A stretch of 56,920 nucleotides of DNA from Myxococcaceae bacterium (lineage in GTDB: Bacteria; Myxococcota; Myxococcia; Myxococcales; Myxococcaceae): assembly GCA_017881265.1 (NCBI GenBank), contig JADGRA010000064.1, positions 1-56,920 of the forward strand, written 5' to 3'. Below, piece by piece: positions 54,513 through 56,920 of this stretch. Position 1 is the stretch's first letter. Each line of letters begins with the position of its first letter. Below the pieces are notes generated by a model. That model searched no databases. It saw only the letters and a program-made list of their open reading frames with translations, and was not told where the DNA came from. A program made the position numbers and the translations under genes.

Positions 54513-55703
54513 TCAGGCTCCCCCGCCGCTCCTCAGCTTCGCCGAGGCGTCCAGCCGGTAACTTCGCCCGCGCCAGTCCACGTTGCGGTTCAGCTTGGTG
54601 GACAAGGCCACCAGGGCAGCGACGACGGGCAGCACCACCGGCACCCAGAGGTGCCGCCACGCCACCGACGGACCGCCCAGCCGCTTCTGCAGGTCGAGCT
54701 GGCTCCAGACGAAGAGAGCCACCGCCGCCGCAGGAAGCACCGCTCCCAGCCAGGCTCCGGTAGCTAGCGCCGCCGCTGTCGCTCCCAGCGCCGAGAAGTA
54801 GAGGATGCCACGGACCCAGTTCGGCCGGACGAACGCCGCCGGCAGCCCGCCTTGCGAAAACAGCATCCAGCGGCGAAAGACGCGGATGAACTGCCTTGCC
54901 CCAAGACCGCCTGTGACGACGCGCAAGGGGTACGGGACGATGACGTTCTTGAAGCCGGCGCGGGCGATGCACTGGCCAATGTACATGTCGTCGACGAATT
55001 GGCCCTCGGCGCACTGCACGCCGCCCACCGCGGCCAGCGCCTTGCGGGTGCAGACCATCATCTGCCCCATGATGAAGGGAAGCTCGCCGCGAGTGCCGGC
55101 TGCGAGGGCCACCGAGGCGCCGTACCAGGGGTTGACCAGCAACTCGTAGCCGACATCCCCGGCCTGCGTCTCGTCGGACTGGGCGATGATGGGGGCAAAC
55201 GTGTCGCCGGCCTCCGGCCGGGCGATGAGTTCCTCGACCAGGACCCGCACCAGATGGGGACCCGGACGGGTGTCCGAGTCGCTGAAGGCAATCAACTCGC
55301 CTTGGGCGCGCGCTTCACCAAGAATCATCGCGTTCAACTTCCCGGTCCGTCCGGGGGGAGGCTTGCCGGCGAGCAGCACTTCGGCGCGTCTCTTCGCCGC
55401 GGCAGGCCGAGCGCCGACGACCTCCACCATTACCGGGTAGGCGGGGTCGGACTCCGTGTCGAGGATGAAGAGGGTCTCTAGCTCGCCCGGGTAGTCCTGA
55501 TTGAGCAGAGCCACCGCGTTCTCCCGAGAGCCGATGTCCAGCCCGCGGATGGGTCGAATCATGGTGACCGCCGGGTACTGCTGAAGGCGCGGAGGGGGAA
55601 TGGCGGGTCGCTGGATAGCCCGCGCCAGCTGCCGGTGGCCCACCAGGATGAGCACGAAGAGGAGGGCGCCGAGCGCCGGGAAGACCAGTGGGACGAAGTT
55701 CAT
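54513..55703 (-). CDS. GT21-like glycosyltransferase (ceramide glucosyltransferase / HpnI type)
   Basis: A 396-residue membrane glycosyltransferase. One helix at the N-terminus (VPLVFPALGALLFVLILVG) is followed by the GT-A domain with ENAVALLNQDYPGELETLFI, the Asp motifs LIAFSDSDTRPGP and GQFVDDMYIGQ, and the RVFRRWMLFSQ (Q/RxxRW) acceptor motif; two or three helices close the chain. Relatives glucosylate ceramide or hopanoid-type lipids, so lipid glycosylation is inferred. Its ATG (55703) overlaps the stop of the MMPL-type gene (ATGA), so the two are coupled. Confidence 0.82.
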   Translation of the reverse strand: MNFVPLVFPALGALLFVLILVGHRQLARAIQRPAIPPPRLQQYPAVTMIRPIRGLDIGSRENAVALLNQDYPGELETLFILDTESDPAYPVMVEVVGARPAAAKRRAEVLLAGKPPPGRTGKLNAMILGEARAQGELIAFSDSDTRPGPHLVRVLVEELIARPEAGDTFAPIIAQSDETQAGDVGYELLVNPWYGASVALAAGTRGELPFIMGQMMVCTRKALAAVGGVQCAEGQFVDDMYIGQCIARAGFKNVIVPYPLRVVTGGLGARQFIRVFRRWMLFSQGGLPAAFVRPNWVRGILYFSALGATAAALATGAWLGAVLPAAAVALFVWSQLDLQKRLGGPSVAWRHLWVPVVLPVVAALVALSTKLNRNVDWRGRSYRLDASAKLRSGGGA

Positions 55704-56920
55704 GGGAGATGGTCTGGGTGCCGAGCACGCCAGCCGGCGAAGGCCCGGGCGATGGGAGCAGGGGCCCACCAGTTGAGGTGACCGAGGAGGCGCATGGTGG
55801 AGGGGACGATGAGAACCCGCACCAGCGTGGCGTCCAGCGTGACCGCGATGGCCATCGCCACCCCCATCGCCTTGACCACCACCACCGTGGCCAGAGAGAA
55901 GGCGACGAAGACGGCGACCATGATGGCGGCGGCGCTGGTGATGAGGCCTGCGCTCTTTTCCAGGCCCTCGGCGACCGCCCGGGTGTTGTCCCCCGTCCGC
56001 AGCCACTCCTCGTGCATCCGACTCAGCATCAGGACCTCGTAGTCCATGGACAGGCCGAAGACGGCGCAGAAGAGAAGGATGGGCAGCGCCGGCTCGATGG
56101 GTCCCGGCCGAAAGTGGAGGAGCCCTCTCAGGTGGCCTTCCTGGAAAATCCACACCAGGGCCCCGAAGGAACCAGCGATGGACAAAAGGTTCATCAGGAC
56201 GGCTTTGACGGGCAGCACCACGCTGCCGAGCAGCAGAAAGAGCACCAGCAGTGTCACCAGCACGACGCTGGCCACGGCCCGGGGCGTATGGGCGCGAACG
56301 AAGTCGGTCGCATCCACGGCGTGGGCGAGCTCGCCGCCAACGAGGAGCCGGCCCGACCCCACCTGCCGGTTTGCCCGAATGGCATCCACCAAGGTCTCTG
56401 CCTCGGGGCTCGCCGGCTCGGCGGAAGTCAGGACATTAAGGACGGTCAGCCTCCCGGCCACGCTGCCGCGGAGCGCGAAGCCGAACTCCGGGGGCAGAAA
56501 GGCCGGCGGCATGGACGCCAGCTGCTGGTACCCCTCCCGGTCGAGATTCGGGTCAATGTCGACGATGCTCTCGACGCCGGTCACCCCGGGCAGCGCACGG
56601 TAGCGGCGGCTCGCGTCGTAGAGTTCCCCGAGGCGCTCGGGGGTGAAGGCCGCGCCATCCGGGAACTGCACGGCGACCACCACCCGATTGGCCACCTGAA
56701 CGGGGAACCAGCGCTTCAACGCGTCGTACCCCTGCCGCGCCTCGTCCGTCTCTGGCAACACCCGGACGTCAGCGGCGGCCATCCGCAGGCGGAGAAAGGG
56801 TGCGCCGATGAGAAGGAGCAGGACAAGCGTTGGGACGAGCACCAACACCGGGCGCCGCATCACCCAGGTGGCCAGCCCGTGCCACAACCCCGCGCGCATC
56901 GTGAAGGACGGGAATGGGAC
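55700..56920 (-). CDS. MMPL/RND-type lipid transporter, partial at window edge
   Basis: The C-terminal half of an MMPL-type pump. The frame stays open to the edge of the window, so the 399-residue stretch from an internal ATG at 56899 is not the full protein (family length about 750-850). Visible parts are the second transmembrane-1 and periplasmic loop (RRPVLVLVPTLVLLLLIGAP ... LPETDEARQGYDALKRWFPV) and the helix bundle with GLSMDYEVLMLSRMHEEWLR, the MMPL signature. It overlaps the glycosyltransferase start by four bases; such pumps carry lipids to the periplasm or outer membrane, fitting a glycolipid partner. Confidence 0.85.
   Translation of the reverse strand, partial: VPFPSFTMRAGLWHGLATWVMRRPVLVLVPTLVLLLLIGAPFLRLRMAAADVRVLPETDEARQGYDALKRWFPVQVANRVVVAVQFPDGAAFTPERLGELYDASRRYRALPGVTGVESIVDIDPNLDREGYQQLASMPPAFLPPEFGFALRGSVAGRLTVLNVLTSAEPASPEAETLVDAIRANRQVGSGRLLVGGELAHAVDATDFVRAHTPRAVASVVLVTLLVLFLLLGSVVLPVKAVLMNLLSIAGSFGALVWIFQEGHLRGLLHFRPGPIEPALPILLFCAVFGLSMDYEVLMLSRMHEEWLRTGDNTRAVAEGLEKSAGLITSAAAIMVAVFVAFSLATVVVVKAMGVAMAIAVTLDATLVRVLIVPSTMRLLGHLNWWAPAPIARAFAGWRARHPDHLP

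Overview
The window is GC-rich DNA, densely coding, from what looks like a Myxococcota (former Deltaproteobacteria) relative. I base this on the combination of an alternative complex III respiratory operon, an oxidosqualene-cyclase type sterol pathway, many secreted or outer-membrane proteins typical of predatory or soil deltaproteobacteria, and a selenoprotein. The assignment is an inference; no rRNA or tRNA gene was recognised.

Layout. (1) 1-6500 is an accessory, partly decayed region: the 3' end of an IS3-family element abutting a gene that lost its 5' end; an rbfA-like/rtcB pair, each interrupted in frame; an AbrB-type protein and a convergent HTH/Gp49-like toxin pair; and a peroxiredoxin whose peroxidatic position is an in-frame TGA followed by a SECIS-like hairpin. 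(2) 6681-18800 holds a lipase-like hydrolase, the fetAB-type ABC transporter, a stand-alone acyltransferase domain, small secreted proteins and a minus-strand group of amidohydrolase, GMC oxidoreductase, aldo/keto reductase and a membrane protein. (3) 19141-28051 is one minus-strand respiratory operon: cytochrome-porin fusion, cupredoxin-like protein, then actA-actB-actC-actD-actE-actF, mostly joined by 1-8 nt overlaps. (4) 28719-38365 carries a cysteine-rich-repeat/beta-barrel fusion, an MgtA-type P-ATPase, rpiA, a crotonase, and fumC flanked by two paralogous Trp/Tyr/Gly-rich secreted proteins. (5) 38383-44934 has a GH9 cellulase remnant, an RND efflux pair, a frameshifted trmO and a lipoprotein. 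(6) 45109-56920 has a ferritin-like protein, a DUF1295/ICMT-like membrane protein, a FadL-type channel, and a sterol set: squalene synthase and oxidosqualene cyclase (minus strand) and, past one periplasmic protein, a squalene-epoxidase-like monooxygenase (plus strand). It ends with a GT21-like glycosyltransferase coupled to an MMPL-type lipid exporter that runs off the edge.

How the genes work together. The act operon moves electrons from quinol toward periplasmic carriers, and its first two genes may add an outer-membrane and a periplasmic copper step. The sterol genes cover farnesyl diphosphate to squalene, epoxidation and cyclisation. The glycosyltransferase and MMPL pump suggest glycolipid synthesis and export.

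The most interesting points are the selenocysteine peroxiredoxin, the rbfA-like/rtcB pairing (a possible ribosome or rRNA repair unit, here with two lesions), the bacterial sterol locus, the cytochrome-porin plus cupredoxin front end of the act operon, and the unusual cysteine-rich-repeat barrel. Five reading frames are broken or truncated (gene next to the IS, rbfA-like, rtcB, GH9, trmO), so either local gene decay or base-level sequence errors must be kept in mind.
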